A stretch of 64,000 bases of DNA from Aquatica leii (lineage: Eukaryota > Arthropoda > Insecta > Coleoptera > Lampyridae), in the NCBI GenBank assembly GCA_035610365.1, contig CM069432.1, positions 259,033,177-259,097,176 of the forward strand, given 5' to 3'. Numbering within the stretch: position 1 is the stretch's first letter; every line of letters begins with the position of its first letter. The position numbers and the translations under genes were made by a program. The notes beneath the pieces were generated by a model. It searched no databases. It was not told the DNA's origin and worked only from the letters and a program-made list of their open reading frames with translations. This document shows, piece by piece, positions 24,301 to 35,071 of the stretch.

Positions 24301-24850
24301 TTCATATACTGAATTTGAAGTATTGTTAAGGATATTCTTAACGTTGCCAGTTGGAATACCTAGTGCCGAACGTTCGTTCAGTGCTCTACGACGATCAAAG
24401 ACGTATTTGCGTTTAACTATGAATCAAGACAGACTAAACTACACTGCAATGCTGGCTATTGAAAGTCAGGAATGCGAAAAGTTGCAACTTGATCCTGTCA
24501 TAGATATGTTTCTAAATAGAAAAACTAGGCGTGGGGGTGTACAGAATTTGTAGTTACAAAGTACCATCATAAAATATGATCTTTATTATTATGTTTTTTT
24601 TGTGCTATAAGTATGTAAAAGTAAATAACTCCTTTCCCCTTGTGTAAAATAAAATCCTTGTTTAGTAAAATAACTCTTTTCGTTTGTTCCTGTGAATATA
24701 CTAGCTAGCCTATCTATACATTACCACAGTCTGTGACATTACATTTTGTGTTTTTTCCATAATATAATGACTAGAACTTTTTTTACCACCTATGTAATGG
24801 GCCCTTCCTACTTTTGCACGACGAGGCCCTGAACCTTAAATACGCCACTG
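21309..24850 (+). mobile_element. hAT transposon (ZMYM/TTF type) with TIRs and 8-bp duplication
   Basis: The element is bounded by inverted repeats starting CAGTGGCGTATTTAA at 21,309 and, on the other strand, at 24,850 (15 of 15 bases). It is flanked by atgtcagc at 21,301-21,308 and 24,851-24,858, an 8-bp hAT duplication without mismatch. It is 3,542 bp long and encodes one broken transposase in the plus strand. The clean duplication and TIRs suggest a fairly recent insertion, although the coding part has several stops. Confidence 0.92.
21982..24553 (+). pseudogene. hAT transposase, ZMYM1-like, broken
   Basis: A first exon may start at ATG 21,982 (M-G-S-E-R-Y) and end near 22,119 before GTAACA; a TTTCAG acceptor lies at 22,265. 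After that come a TTF-type zinc-finger region (about 22,560-22,760, with C-H-C-C-W-L-F-G), a DUF4371/RNase H-like region (22,900-23,730; A-D-A-T-T-D, R-G-Q-A-Y-D-G-A-N-V-M-S-G, H-C-P-F-H-Q-L-N) and the hAT C-terminal dimerisation domain (24,290-24,470; P-S-A-E-R-S-F-S-A-L-R-R). The protein cuts and joins transposon ends. The frame is interrupted by stops near 22,303, 22,556, 22,895, 22,933, 23,260 and 23,728 and by frameshifts, so this copy cannot move itself. Confidence 0.85.
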
Positions 24851-24858
24851 ATGTCAGC

Positions 24859-25550
24859 TCTCGAAGAAAAGTGTGCGATGAAATCTTCTTCAACTTGGTT
24901 ATAGTCGTAAGTCAATAGCAGATTAACTCAAGACTTTTCAAGCACGTTTACCGGTGAAAAGATGGCGGTGGACCTTCTCCTTACTGAAGATGATTTTCCA
25001 CTTACTATTCCTTTACAAGGCGAAGCCAGAAGTTCAGCTACTTCAACAAAACCGAGATTTATTGAGAGATACTGGGTTACGGAGAAACATTATCGAAGAA
25101 ATAAAAATTTTTTGGTGCAATTTAAATCATATGGAATACCAACGCTTGAATGGCAATTTTTCTGCTTCAAACAGGAAATACGTAGACAGGAAAAAGAAAT
25201 CTGATCTTTAGAAGACATGTCACGGTCTATCAAATACAAATTGAATAGATTGTGCACTCACGGGGCCCATACAATCTACGGAGTTAATAAGTCGTAGCCT
25301 ACTACATCAAAGTTCTTCAAAAGGACCAAGATACAATTGTAAAAAAGAAAAACAAAAAACACACAAAAAGTAAATGTGACTACTAAAGAGTTTAGTAATC
25401 AAATTCGAAACCAAGCCTAATTCTATGCGCAAAAAAAATCATGAATTTGAAAACAAGCAAACTATAATCTAGTGAAGAAACACTTAAAAACTCCTTAACT
25501 AAGTCAGATTTAAAACTAAACACGTGACTTACAAAAAACTAGAGTTCGTA
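24859..25550. other. Unassigned stretch with two overlapping short frames
   Basis: Two frames overlap here (24,954-25,211 and 24,962-25,204). The second begins M-A-V-D-L-L-L-T-E-D-D and includes R-F-I-E-R-Y-W; I do not recognise it. No splice sites or repeat ends decide between a small gene remnant and chance. Confidence 0.3.
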
Positions 25551-25551
25551 T

Positions 25552-26500
25552 ACGAGGTGTATAAATTAAGTAATGAAAAGACCGAAAAGTAGGGTTCGAT
25601 GTGATAACACTACGGACGCGGAAATTGGAGGGACGGCTGGTGATACGTAGTACGAGTTTGAGCTTGCTGAAGTCGTTTGGTAGTACGTAGCGATTTTATC
25701 TATTAAATAGTTTTTTCTAGTGTATGCTACAAATGAATGACATCAATTTTGAGCAATTGCGCTTATCACTTTTTGTAGCGTTTGCAAAAGTTGGGCATAC
25801 TTACAGAAACAGCATTTTACCAAACGCCTAAATTTGTCAGTGGTTTCAAACAATTTTAGAAAGAAGAGAATTAAAACGAAACTATGCAGCAAAAGCTTTA
25901 TCTTATCTTCAAGAACCTATAAAAATGTCGACAGAACCCAGGATTTTGGGCGTTCAGATAGTCGGTTGACGGTTAGACTGGACTTACGCCACTGTTCATC
26001 AGACTTTGATTAATGGGGATGACAAAAATCTACGCAAGAACGGTTTCTTTTGCAGCACCAAAAGCACATCAAAAGAGAAAAGAATTTTGGCTTGTTAGAA
26101 TTGATTGAAAATAATCATTTTCTGGAACGTGTCTCTGGTGTTTGACTATCACCCAGAAAGTAAGCGCCACGTGATAGCACACTTCAAATTCTCCAAGTTT
26201 TAAAAACAAGAATAAGTAAGTCAAAGCTCAAATGCATGCTGATTAGCGTTATTGATAGCAAGGGAATCGCCTACAAAGACTTTATGCCCCAAGGTGAAAA
26301 ATCAAAACAACTGGGTATTACTTCACGACAATCCATGTATCACATTGCAGTTTCAGCAAACGGGTTCTTGGTCAGTAAAAACACTTCTACGTGTTCTTAT
26401 TCGCCTAACTGAGTTTTTGTAACTTTTTCCTCTACCAAAGATTGAAAAATCATCAACATTTAACAGACATCTTCTTTTCTATCAATTGTTAAGCTAAATT
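25552..26500 (+). mobile_element. mariner transposon remnant
   Basis: A mariner-like end (cgaggtgtataaattaagtaatg) begins near 25,552. Remnants of the transposase follow in several frames: an N-terminal helix-turn-helix-like part at about 25,760-25,870, a Y-H-P-E-S-K-R stretch near 26,145, then S-K-L-K-C-M-L-I-S-V-I-D-S-K-G (about 26,220-26,270) and an H-D-N box near 26,325, matching the second catalytic Asp region of mariner. The third catalytic box is badly decayed. No right-hand TIR was identified. It is an old, inactive copy with many frameshifts. Confidence 0.6.
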
Positions 26501-27768
26501 TTTATTCGATTTTCCATTAAGCTAAAATAAAATATAATGGAAAGAAACGAACAAACTGGTAAACATTTAAAATCACACGAGAAGTGCGTAAAAATGAGGT
26601 TGCCATATATTTAAAAGACTTTGGAAAAACTGTCGATAAACGGTGTCGTAACTGTTATATTAGAAGTTGAGAAAGAAACAGAAAGCGCAGCTCAGTAAGA
26701 AACCTTTACGTAGTTGTTATCAATCAGACTAATTACCAATAACTCTAATCGACCAGCTGAAGGCTATTTCAGTATCGAGGTTCTAGCAATGCAATCAGAG
26801 TTAAGCTTCTCAAAAAAGTTATTTTAAAGGAAAGAATATTGAATTGTAATTCTATCTGAATTTAAAAATCCTAACAGATTAGTCCTATTACTTAATTTGT
26901 GTATCTCGTATATAGAAGAACTGTAAGGTTATGTTTTGATGATTATCATGTCTTGGCATAATTTTTTGCATGATTACTACGGCTATTGCCACTCTGATTG
27001 CTGTGGTATTTCTTATTTTATTAGCATGTTCGCAAAATAGTGCGACAGAAATCAAAAACATTGGTAAAACAAACACTTGTAGAATTTTTGTGCGCACTAA
27101 AGTTTTCCCTGATTCTAACTAACATAGAGAGAACTGTGTATAAGCAAGAACTACACTCGTTTCAGCAGAAGTTTTCCACTGAATCATATAACTTTAACTT
27201 GTTTTAACCTAAATATTTACTCCTGATGACATTGTTAATTATAGTTATTTTATGCCACTGCTGAATGTAAATTCCAATAGCACTATTTACTGATTGCACT
27301 ATATGGTCTGAATCAGTTGAAAACTTACGGTAAAATATTTTAACATGATGGTGCTTTTCCACGTTTTAGTTAAACCGTCAGTTAGTCAACTCGCCTCCGG
27401 CGATTATTACATCTGACCACGCTGTATTTTTGTATCAGGGAATCACGTAATTATATATAAAAATCAGTAGACGCATGTGACAAATTAATCGCTTGAGTGC
27501 CATTCAAATACGTATTAAAAGAAACTGTTTCGAAACTGTTTAATTCAACAGTGGCAGTTTAAACTAAAACAATTGCCAAAAACGATAACAATTTTCATTT
27601 ATACATAATATTAGCTGTATTAAAATTCGAGCATTGTTTTGAAATAATTTTATTAAAGACGATTAATGTTATAGAGCGGAATGCTTTAACAGTTACCCTT
27701 AATAGTAAATTTAAATTGTTAATTAAAGCAATTTGACTAAAAAAAATTATATAAAAAATGCTGATTAC
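26500..27768. other. AT-rich stretch without a supported gene
   Basis: Nothing recognisable beyond AT-rich DNA. If the exon at 27,769-27,935 is real, this is the start of its intron. Confidence 0.5.
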
Positions 27769-27935
27769 CTTCTAGGTTTGGGTCTTAATATTTCGTGGTT
27801 GGCATCCGTTATACAAAGAGGGTTGAGAGGTCCTGACAAGTGATCAACCCCAGTCCAATGTTGTTCGGAGGGTTCAGATGGGGCTCCACCAAGTGGCTCC
27901 CAACCGGAGGGCGTCGAGCCATTTTGGTGGGCCAT
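27769..27935 (-). CDS. Candidate first coding exon of a host gene, product unknown
   Basis: On the minus strand an ATG at 27,935 in good context (gtgacATGgc) opens a frame of 55 codons plus two bases, ending at AGAAG|GTAATC, a strong splice donor. An in-frame TAA lies a short way upstream, so the ATG is the natural start. The peptide starts [14 protein letters not shown] and ends E-I-L-R-P-K-P-R-R. It is rich in Pro, Gly and Ser and has no domain I recognise. The exon and the sequence upstream are clearly GC-richer than the neighbourhood, unlike the transposon fossils. I cannot name the gene, and no second exon was found. Confidence 0.45.
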
Positions 27936-29146
27936 GTCACTCACTAAGTTGTGCGTGCGACATTCCAATGACCATTAATCCCTTCAGGCTCATTCCTCAC
28001 CTCTTTGGACCACCACATTCCATTATAATTTCTTCAAAAACTTCACGTCGTTTTAAAACTTAACAAACATTTTCGCGTACAATAATCTTTCGTCAAATGA
28101 ATTATGCGGGTCGATGCCGAAATTATCCAAATTTTCTTTCAAGATTTTCATTTAAACAATAACATTCCGTAACGAAAGGTGCTCACTCCGAAACACGCAC
28201 TTTGATGTTCTTTAGTCTATAGTAAACACACAATGACCACGTGCGGCGATTTCGTAAGGGTTTAATTTTCACTGAATAAAACTATTCCAAAGAATTTCTA
28301 CAAAATGCGTTAGAAAAACGTAATTGATCAACGAGTACGCCGATCGATTCCGATAAATGCGAATACACGTTGTTATTTCATTGTCTCAATGGTGTGGAAA
28401 ATCGGACGTTGCGCGCCTATGTCTTGCGACCTGGAAACAGGTTTTAGGAACCCGTAGATAGACCTCTGGTGCATGCAGCAGTAGTACTCGTTACATCTCA
28501 CAAAAATTATTCTATTGTTACGTGACCACCCTTCATTAATTAATTTGCGGCACGTTACATTATTATTCGTTTATCGACGTTCAATTTCTTAATAATTCGT
28601 TGACTGTAATTGGCAATACAGTTAAGGTCAGCATTGATTATTTAGAAATTTCGGGGGCCAATCGAGTTATTGAATAGATAACAATCGGACGATTAATTAA
28701 TTGCCAAGTAGAACGAACTTCTTTTACTTGCATAACGGTTTCAGTAGCATATTTGAATACTAAAAGGATTAATCTTATAAAATAAGTTTACGGTTCCAAA
28801 AGCTTAAAAATAGACGTATTGATTATAATTAATTACAAAATTTGTCAGAATTATTAGATTCTATATTAAAAAAAAATTATAAACAAATTAATGATTTTGA
28901 CACAAACAAAATAATTTAAATTTATTTAAATGGTCGCACATTAGAACCCGCTCTAGCGTATATTTAAAAAGAAACAAAACACCTTGTTTTTATTTTTTTT
29001 TAAATATGTATTTCTTTAGTTAAAAACATACAGGTGTAATTTTACTGCTATTACCTACTTAACTATGTACATAATTGCGGAAATAAAAAAGCTTACGTAC
29101 TCTAAACAAAAAATCTAAACAAAAACTCATGTATGTACCTAAAAAC
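27936..29146. other. Possible promoter and 5' UTR region, then AT-rich DNA
   Basis: About 27,936-28,560 is less AT-rich than the surroundings and lies upstream of the candidate minus-strand exon, so it could hold its promoter and 5' leader; no defined core element is certain. 28,600-29,146 is AT-rich and holds nothing I can support. Confidence 0.3.
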
Positions 29147-29394
29147 CAGGCCCGCGCCTAGCACTTTTGGCGCCCTTGTGCACATTTAAAATAACGCCCC
29201 AAATTTGTGTTACGTTCATATGTGAGTACAGATACGGGTTAAGTTAGGTATTATTATCCACTATTGAAAAATAATTTTTCATAAATTAATTTTCATTTTT
29301 ATATTTTACAAGTACAAGCCATACAAGTATTTTTTCATTGAGGTACATAACATAATTATAAACTTATACAAAACAGAAATATATTCTAACAGTA

Positions 29395-30088
29395 TTACAA
29401 CTCTAAATTTCTGTATTTTAGTTTTTTTTGCCCCATGGTCGATCTTAAATATTTTTTTATTATTTTGAGTTTTGAAACAGATCGTCCTACGGTAGCAACA
29501 GAAACCGGCATTGTTAATAAAATACGAAGTATTATTGTCGTAGTAGGAAAAGAATCCACTAAGTTGTTAATTGTTATATAATTTAAAGTTTCTTCTGGAG
29601 ACGTAAATAACTTTTTCATCAAAATTTTGTAAATATTGCAATTCTTTAACAAGTTTCACGGCAGTTATGTCTCGTTCATTGCGAGTTTTGTCGTTTAATA
29701 AATTTTCAACCTTTTCTAATTGTTCCTTTTCAGAATAATTTTTAAATTTATCAATATTCCATAAAAACGCAAAATTATTAGTAATTGGAATCTCTCATCC
29801 ACTGATGTTATGATTACATCTAGAGCATTAAAAAAACAATTAACTTTGAACTTTAACGTTTCGTCGTGGATCGGTTCATCGTCACATTCATAATCAAATG
29901 TTTTTTTTTAATTTTTTGCAGTCTTAGACCTCTTTGTTTTTTGAATTTAGATTCTATGTCTAAGCTGGATGCTATTTCTTTAGCATCAATCAATAGATCA
30001 TTAAAACCTTTATCGGAGAGATAAGCTTTCAAAAAATTATTTAAATGAGCAACATCAAAGTTTGGTTTTTGAATAATTTTACTAACAA
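29395..30088 (-). pseudogene. hAT-2 transposase, C-terminal part with dimerisation domain
   Basis: On the far side of the Helitron the transposase resumes with N-F-D-V-A-H-L-N-N-F and then the hAT C-terminal dimerisation domain (29,560-29,400; L-R-I-L-L-T-M-P-V-S-V-A-T, then K-Y-L-R-S-T-M-G-Q). This domain forms the transposase multimer. Frames are shifted between the two stretches. Confidence 0.7.
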
Positions 30089-32477
30089 CTAGCGGCCCGT
30101 CCCGGCTTCGCACGGGTAGACATAAATAGGTACAGATATTTAAGTTATAAGCATGCTAATTAAAACGACCATGAATCACTAAATTAAAAAAAAAATTGTA
30201 TGCTTATTTTAAAGCCTCCCTGTACACTACGTTGGCTGTGGTATTTGTAGGTGACAACAAAACGTATTGATTTTCAGGAGATCCTACTCGAGAAAGTGCC
30301 ACATACAATTCCCCGTGGGAAAAGCACTCTTTCCTTAAGTCGATACCAACTATGGAAAAAGTTTGTCCCTGGGATTTATTTATTGTTAGGGCAAAGAGTA
30401 TTTTTAAAGGGAACTGTAACCTTTTAAAAGATATGGGCAAATCAGTTGGTATCATCGGGATCCGCGGAACATGTGCGAGCTGACCGGCCGCGAGACCAGT
30501 AATGATAGTTGCTACAATCACATTATCTCTTAATTCTTTGATCAATGGTCTTGTACCATTACACATATTGGGAGGGCTTAAATTTCTTAAAAGCATAACA
30601 GGCGTACCTATTTTTAATTTTAGTTCATGAGGTGTGGCAAGCCAGCAGGATTAAGGGAATTTAAAAATTCCTGTGGGTAGTCCACTGTATCTTCGATGTT
30701 GCACACGGTGTCAACAGATTTGTAACATTTAAAATCACCTGGTACTTTTTCAATAATAATTTTGTTTATCTCATTTACTGAGTCGTTTCTGGGTGACAAT
30801 ATCGCTCTCGAACAGAGCCAATGGAAATTTCTTACTGTAAGATTGTTGATGTCGGGATAGATTGTGTCTATAAGAATTTCTAGACTATGAACAGCTTGAG
30901 CCAATTCAATATCCAACAGTACTTGGGAGCTGTTTGCAATTGGAGTAGTAAATTTTCCGTCTCCTAATTTAAGTATATTTTCTGAGAAATTACCACCGCG
31001 GTTATTGCATAAATGTGCTCTCATATTCGTGCGCAAGAGAGTTTTAATTGATAGCCACAAAGGTGATGATTTGAGGCACGCTTTAATAACGTCGGCACGT
31101 GTACCTTTTGTTACAACTGGTAGAGTTTGGCGAAAGTCTCCAGCGAAAACAAAAGTTACGCCACCCATCATATTGTATGAGTTTCTTATATCTTTTAATG
31201 TGCGGTCCATTGCTTCTACATGAGCTCTATGGCTCATGTTGCACTCATCCCAAATAATCAGCGACGTGTCCTGTAAGAGCTTTCCAAGTGGACCATTTTT
31301 ACGGATTGAACATACAGACTGTTAATCTAAAGAAACAGCCAACGGTAATTTAAATGTAAAGTGAGCCGTTTTCCCATCATTTAATAGGGTTGCAGCAATT
31401 CCTGACGATGCCACTGTCAGTGCTTTTCTTCCGGATAATCGTACTTTTGACAATACTAAATTGGCAAGAAAGGTTTTACCCGTGCCACCGGGCGCGTTCA
31501 AAAAAAATAGTTGACCACTGTTATTTTCCACACTTTCAATTATAGCATCGTACGCTATTTTTTGATCTGCCACTAACTTGGGTACATTTGAATTGACAAA
31601 TTCTGACAACTCGTTAACATCATATGTACGGCACGGTATGGCATCAACTACATTTTGTGAGCGATTCGGAAAAGGTAATCCAAAGTCTCTTAAACTTTTG
31701 TCATTTAATTCTAAAAGTTTGTTTTCGATTTGTATTAAAGCTTCATTATATACATCATAATCGGAATCTCCTTCTTGGGCTATATGTCTGATGTCTTCAC
31801 ACAAATCATCTTTAAACGTGTCCCATAATTTGAGAGGTTCCGAGGGAAAACAAAATAATAATATTACCACAAACAACTCTCTAAGCCTTAACGGACATTG
31901 AGAAATCGAGCTGCGTGGCGGTCGCCGCCGGCATGTATTTTTATTTTAATTTCATGATATCTTTTGAATGGAATGTTCTATTTCAATAATTAAAAAAGTG
32001 ATCATCAGGTATTGAGACAGTCTTGAATATTAAATTATTTATTTGGATAAAAATTTATAGATGGTATGAATAACACAGTCGGATTTTGATCGACATTTCT
32101 ATCAATTTGTTAAATGTAAAAAAGTAGTTATAGTGACGTAACTACAATAGTTAGACATATGGTCTCGCGAATTTTTTTGTAGATATTGATATATTCTATA
32201 ATATTGTCGAACATTTTTTTGTCCTATATCATTAATACTCTTCGCAGCGTATGCGATGAAAGACATTTTATGGCTAATTTTTTTACACCTTCGGTTGGTT
32301 TTAATAGGAATTTCTAAAGATTTCTATAGTAATCTAGTACTAAATATAGCCTATGTTACTCAGTGATAATGTAGCTTTCTAATGAAAAAAGAATTATTAA
32401 AATCGGTCCAGTACTTTTTGAGTTTATTCGTTACATACAAAAATACAAATCTTTCCTCTTTATAATATTAGTGTAGA
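30089..32477 (-). mobile_element. Helitron, helicase-only, complete ends
   Basis: On the minus strand the element begins TCTACACTAATATTAT at 32,477 and ends in CTAG at 30,089. A GC-rich hairpin (stem CCCGT/ACGGG at 30,096-30,100 and 30,112-30,116) lies four bases from that end. It sits between an A and a T with no target duplication, as Helitrons do. It is 2,389 bp. It carries the C-terminal helicase half of the RepHel protein; no HUH Rep domain is visible, and about 600 bp at the 5' side are noncoding. It is therefore an internally deleted copy that needed another Helitron's protein to move. It lies in the hAT-2 transposase, so it is younger than that hAT. Confidence 0.9.
30204..31876 (-). 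pseudogene. Helitron PIF1-type helicase, broken
   Basis: The helicase has a Walker A box, A-P-G-G-T-G-K-T-F, a Walker B box, L-I-I-W-D-E-C-N-M, an F-A-G-D-F-R-Q-T-L-P stretch, and at the C-terminus N-K-S-Q-G-Q-T and Y-V-A-L-S-R-V. These are SF1 (PIF1) helicase motifs that unwind the strand during rolling-circle transposition. The frame from 31,876 is continuous to about 30,620 except for a TAA at 31,322-31,324. It then needs a different frame for the last part (30,596-30,204); near 30,630 there appear to be two extra bases. With two clear breaks the copy is fairly young. Confidence 0.85.
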
Positions 32478-32499
32478 TGTTAACTTTACTTAAAATATT

Positions 32500-34179
32500 A
32501 CACCACAATATAAGAATGCAAATGAACTCAAAATTTTGCAATTTTTTGGCCAACGATGCAGCCAAATTTTTTACGTTATTTTCAAAATTTCCTTCGCTTA
32601 TTTCAAACAGAGCATCATAAACCTCCCCAGCTGATACCTTAAAGAAGTTATTGCATCTATTCTACTTGACCATCGAGTATCCGATAAAGGTTTTAAAGTT
32701 AAATCTGTTACATTAGATTTCAGAATTGACCTGCGTTTAGTAGACGCTGAAAAAAATCAACCAGTTCTTGAACTAAAGAAAAAAAATTGATGCTCAAACT
32801 ATTCGATTTTGCGACATCATTGACGACTAGGGTATGATTGCAACAAGGAACAAAGAAAGCTCGCGGATTGAATTCCAATTTTTTTTGTGGACTATTATGC
32901 CTACCACGTATATTTGCCCCATTGTCGTAACGCTGACCCAGCAAATCGTTGATATTTAAGCCTTCTTTCTCTAACGCCGACAAAAAAAATTTGTCAAGCC
33001 TTCACCCTTCACCATCTATAGGACAAAATAATAAAAAAATGTTTTTATATACTAATTTCCGTGCTCTTTAAATTAACAAATCTTATACAAACTGAAATTT
33101 GTTCTTGGTGACTAGAGTCAGGAGTGCAGTCTAATAATATCCAATAATATTTTGCCTTTTTAGTTAGTTCTAAAATTTTGGATTTGATATTTTTACCGAT
33201 CAAGTTGATTACTTCATTTTGTATTTTATCCCCGAGATAGTTTTTCTAATCTTTTATTTGAGAGCGTTTTGTATGTTCTGACATAATCGAGTCGAATTTG
33301 GAAATCATTTCTATGTATTTTAAAAGTTACCATTGTTTTTCTCAAACAACTTATTACTACTTCACGAAAAGCTAAATTTGCTGACCTAAAAACGGAACCA
33401 CGTAGAGAATTCTTCTATACCAGCTTGCCAGTATTTAGTTTCTCTGTTTATTACATTTTGAATTTCAGAATCAATTATTTCACTTTTATTAAAACGGTTA
33501 GAAAATCTAGCAGTTTTAGAACATTTTCGATATGTAACTTGCTCGTTTCATGAATGTTTAAATGTTTACTTAAACGCTGCCAGTCATTGTAACCAGATTT
33601 ATTACTGAGGCGAACAGATTTCAAATCGCAGTCATTAAACATTTTGCAACAAAAGCAGTAAAGTGGATTTTTTGTTTCGGAATACAACAACCAAAAACGC
33701 TCAATTTTTTTTTGTTCGGTAAAATTCAAAGTAACTATTGGAAAACGCTCCGACTCCGAACTATCTCTTAGATAAATATCCTTTTTGTTTTGATAATGAG
33801 CAGGGCCACGTTCTACTAATTCTTGAATATTATTACGACATAATTTCTTTGGCCATAGTGTAGCATCTTTCGAAAGTCGACTCATATTTTCCGTTCTGGT
33901 AATTTTTGAAGGTGTTGATTTCTCATTATCAGCGGAACTTGAAGATGTTGATGGATTGCTTTCTAGATCAGCTTCTTGTCCGCTGCTGAAACTTGTTTCA
34001 AGTACGGGTTCAGAATATTGGGATTCAGCTGTATTATTGTTGTTATTAATATCTGGCAAAGTAGACTCAGGTTTTGAAAAAAAAATGCGTAATTTTGACA
34101 TGGTTTGCCAGTTCTTCCTCTCCTTTTCTTTTATTCGGCAAATTTTGGTATTTAGACAATTTCTTCTTTTTTTTGACAT
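32500..34179 (-). pseudogene. hAT-2 transposase, N-terminal and central parts
   Basis: The frame 34,179-33,475 has a basic start (M-S-K-K-R-R-N), a Ser-rich low-complexity stretch, and a TTF-type zinc finger: W-P-K-K-L, P-L-Y-C-F-C-C-K-M-F near codon 175 and N-D-W-Q-R-L-S-K-H. After it, broken DUF4371 pieces run to about 32,500, including G-Q-R-Y-D-N-G-A-N-I-R-G (32,930-32,890) and a C-C-N-H-T-L box. The zinc-finger part is a long uninterrupted frame of 234 codons while the rest is decayed. The Helitron cuts the protein after this part. Confidence 0.75.
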
Positions 34180-35071
34180 CCTGTATACTATAAAGAAATT
34201 AATAGGTAAGTAAACAAATTGACAAATTATTTATAAAAAATGGAAATGTTTCGAAGTCTGAAACTCAAACTCAAAAGTATTTTCTCAACATTACTTATTT
34301 CAAGTTATTTCAAAGTTTATAAATTTTTATAAATAGTAATATTAGTGCTTATTAATTAATCTGTTTGAATTTACTTCAATTAGCAATAATGTTTATATAA
34401 TGAAATATAAAAGAATTTTTGAGATGCATGTTTTTGGCTTTTAATGTTTTAAGAAATCTAAAATAAATGAACTCACCATAATTCAGAACACAAAACACAT
34501 CACTATAAAGTCTGTAAAACTACAAAAAACTAAAGTTTCAAAAGCAGATATCTTTTACCACATGCACCTTTTTACTTCTTTAAGTTAATTATCGATCGGG
34601 CATCAGGCTATAAATAAAATTGCGACCGAAGCAGCGCTTAAATATATAAAGTTTCGTACATTGCAAGCTCAGACAGGAAACAAACGCTTGTTGGCTCGTT
34701 GGCTCGTTGCAAGCCAAATTTCAAGCTCAAACATAAATAAAATCAGATTTGTTTGAGTTCACACAATTTATGTTCATGTTACGTATCGATGGAATAAATG
34801 CTATGATTGCTTACCCTCATTCGGAAAATATATTATTTTCGAGAAGTAATTCGGTTCCGTCGTCTCAAAGAGTAAAAATAAAAAATAAATAAATAAAAAA
34901 CAATGTAATAGCTAGCAATTCCTTACTAGTTTCTTTTATCTTTATAAATTTTGTTTTGACAATGTTGTTTGTTGCTTTATCTTTTTTTTTACTTTTGAGT
35001 TTTGAGGCTTTTCGGCGCCCTGGCGCCGTCGTGCACCACACGACTTCGCCATTATGTACGGCGCGGGACTG

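Larger units (their letters stand above)
29147..35071 (-). mobile_element. hAT transposon 2 (TTF type), old, carrying a nested Helitron
   Basis: The ends are CAGGCCCGCGCC at 29,147 and, on the other strand, CAGTCCCGCGCC ending at 35,071 (11 of 12 bases). Both ends have GC-rich ggcgccc stretches nearby, unlike the AT-rich body. A broken hAT transposase lies between them on the minus strand. Flanking 8-mers (ctaaaaac and cttttgta) do not match, so one flank has changed or one end is not original. The Helitron at 30,089-32,477 sits within the transposase. Without it the element would be about 3.5 kb, the same size as the hAT at 21.3 kb. Confidence 0.7.

Noticed and set aside
27765-28063. Plus-strand frame 27,878-28,063
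   Set aside because: It is the opposite strand of the candidate exon and lacks a start context or donor.
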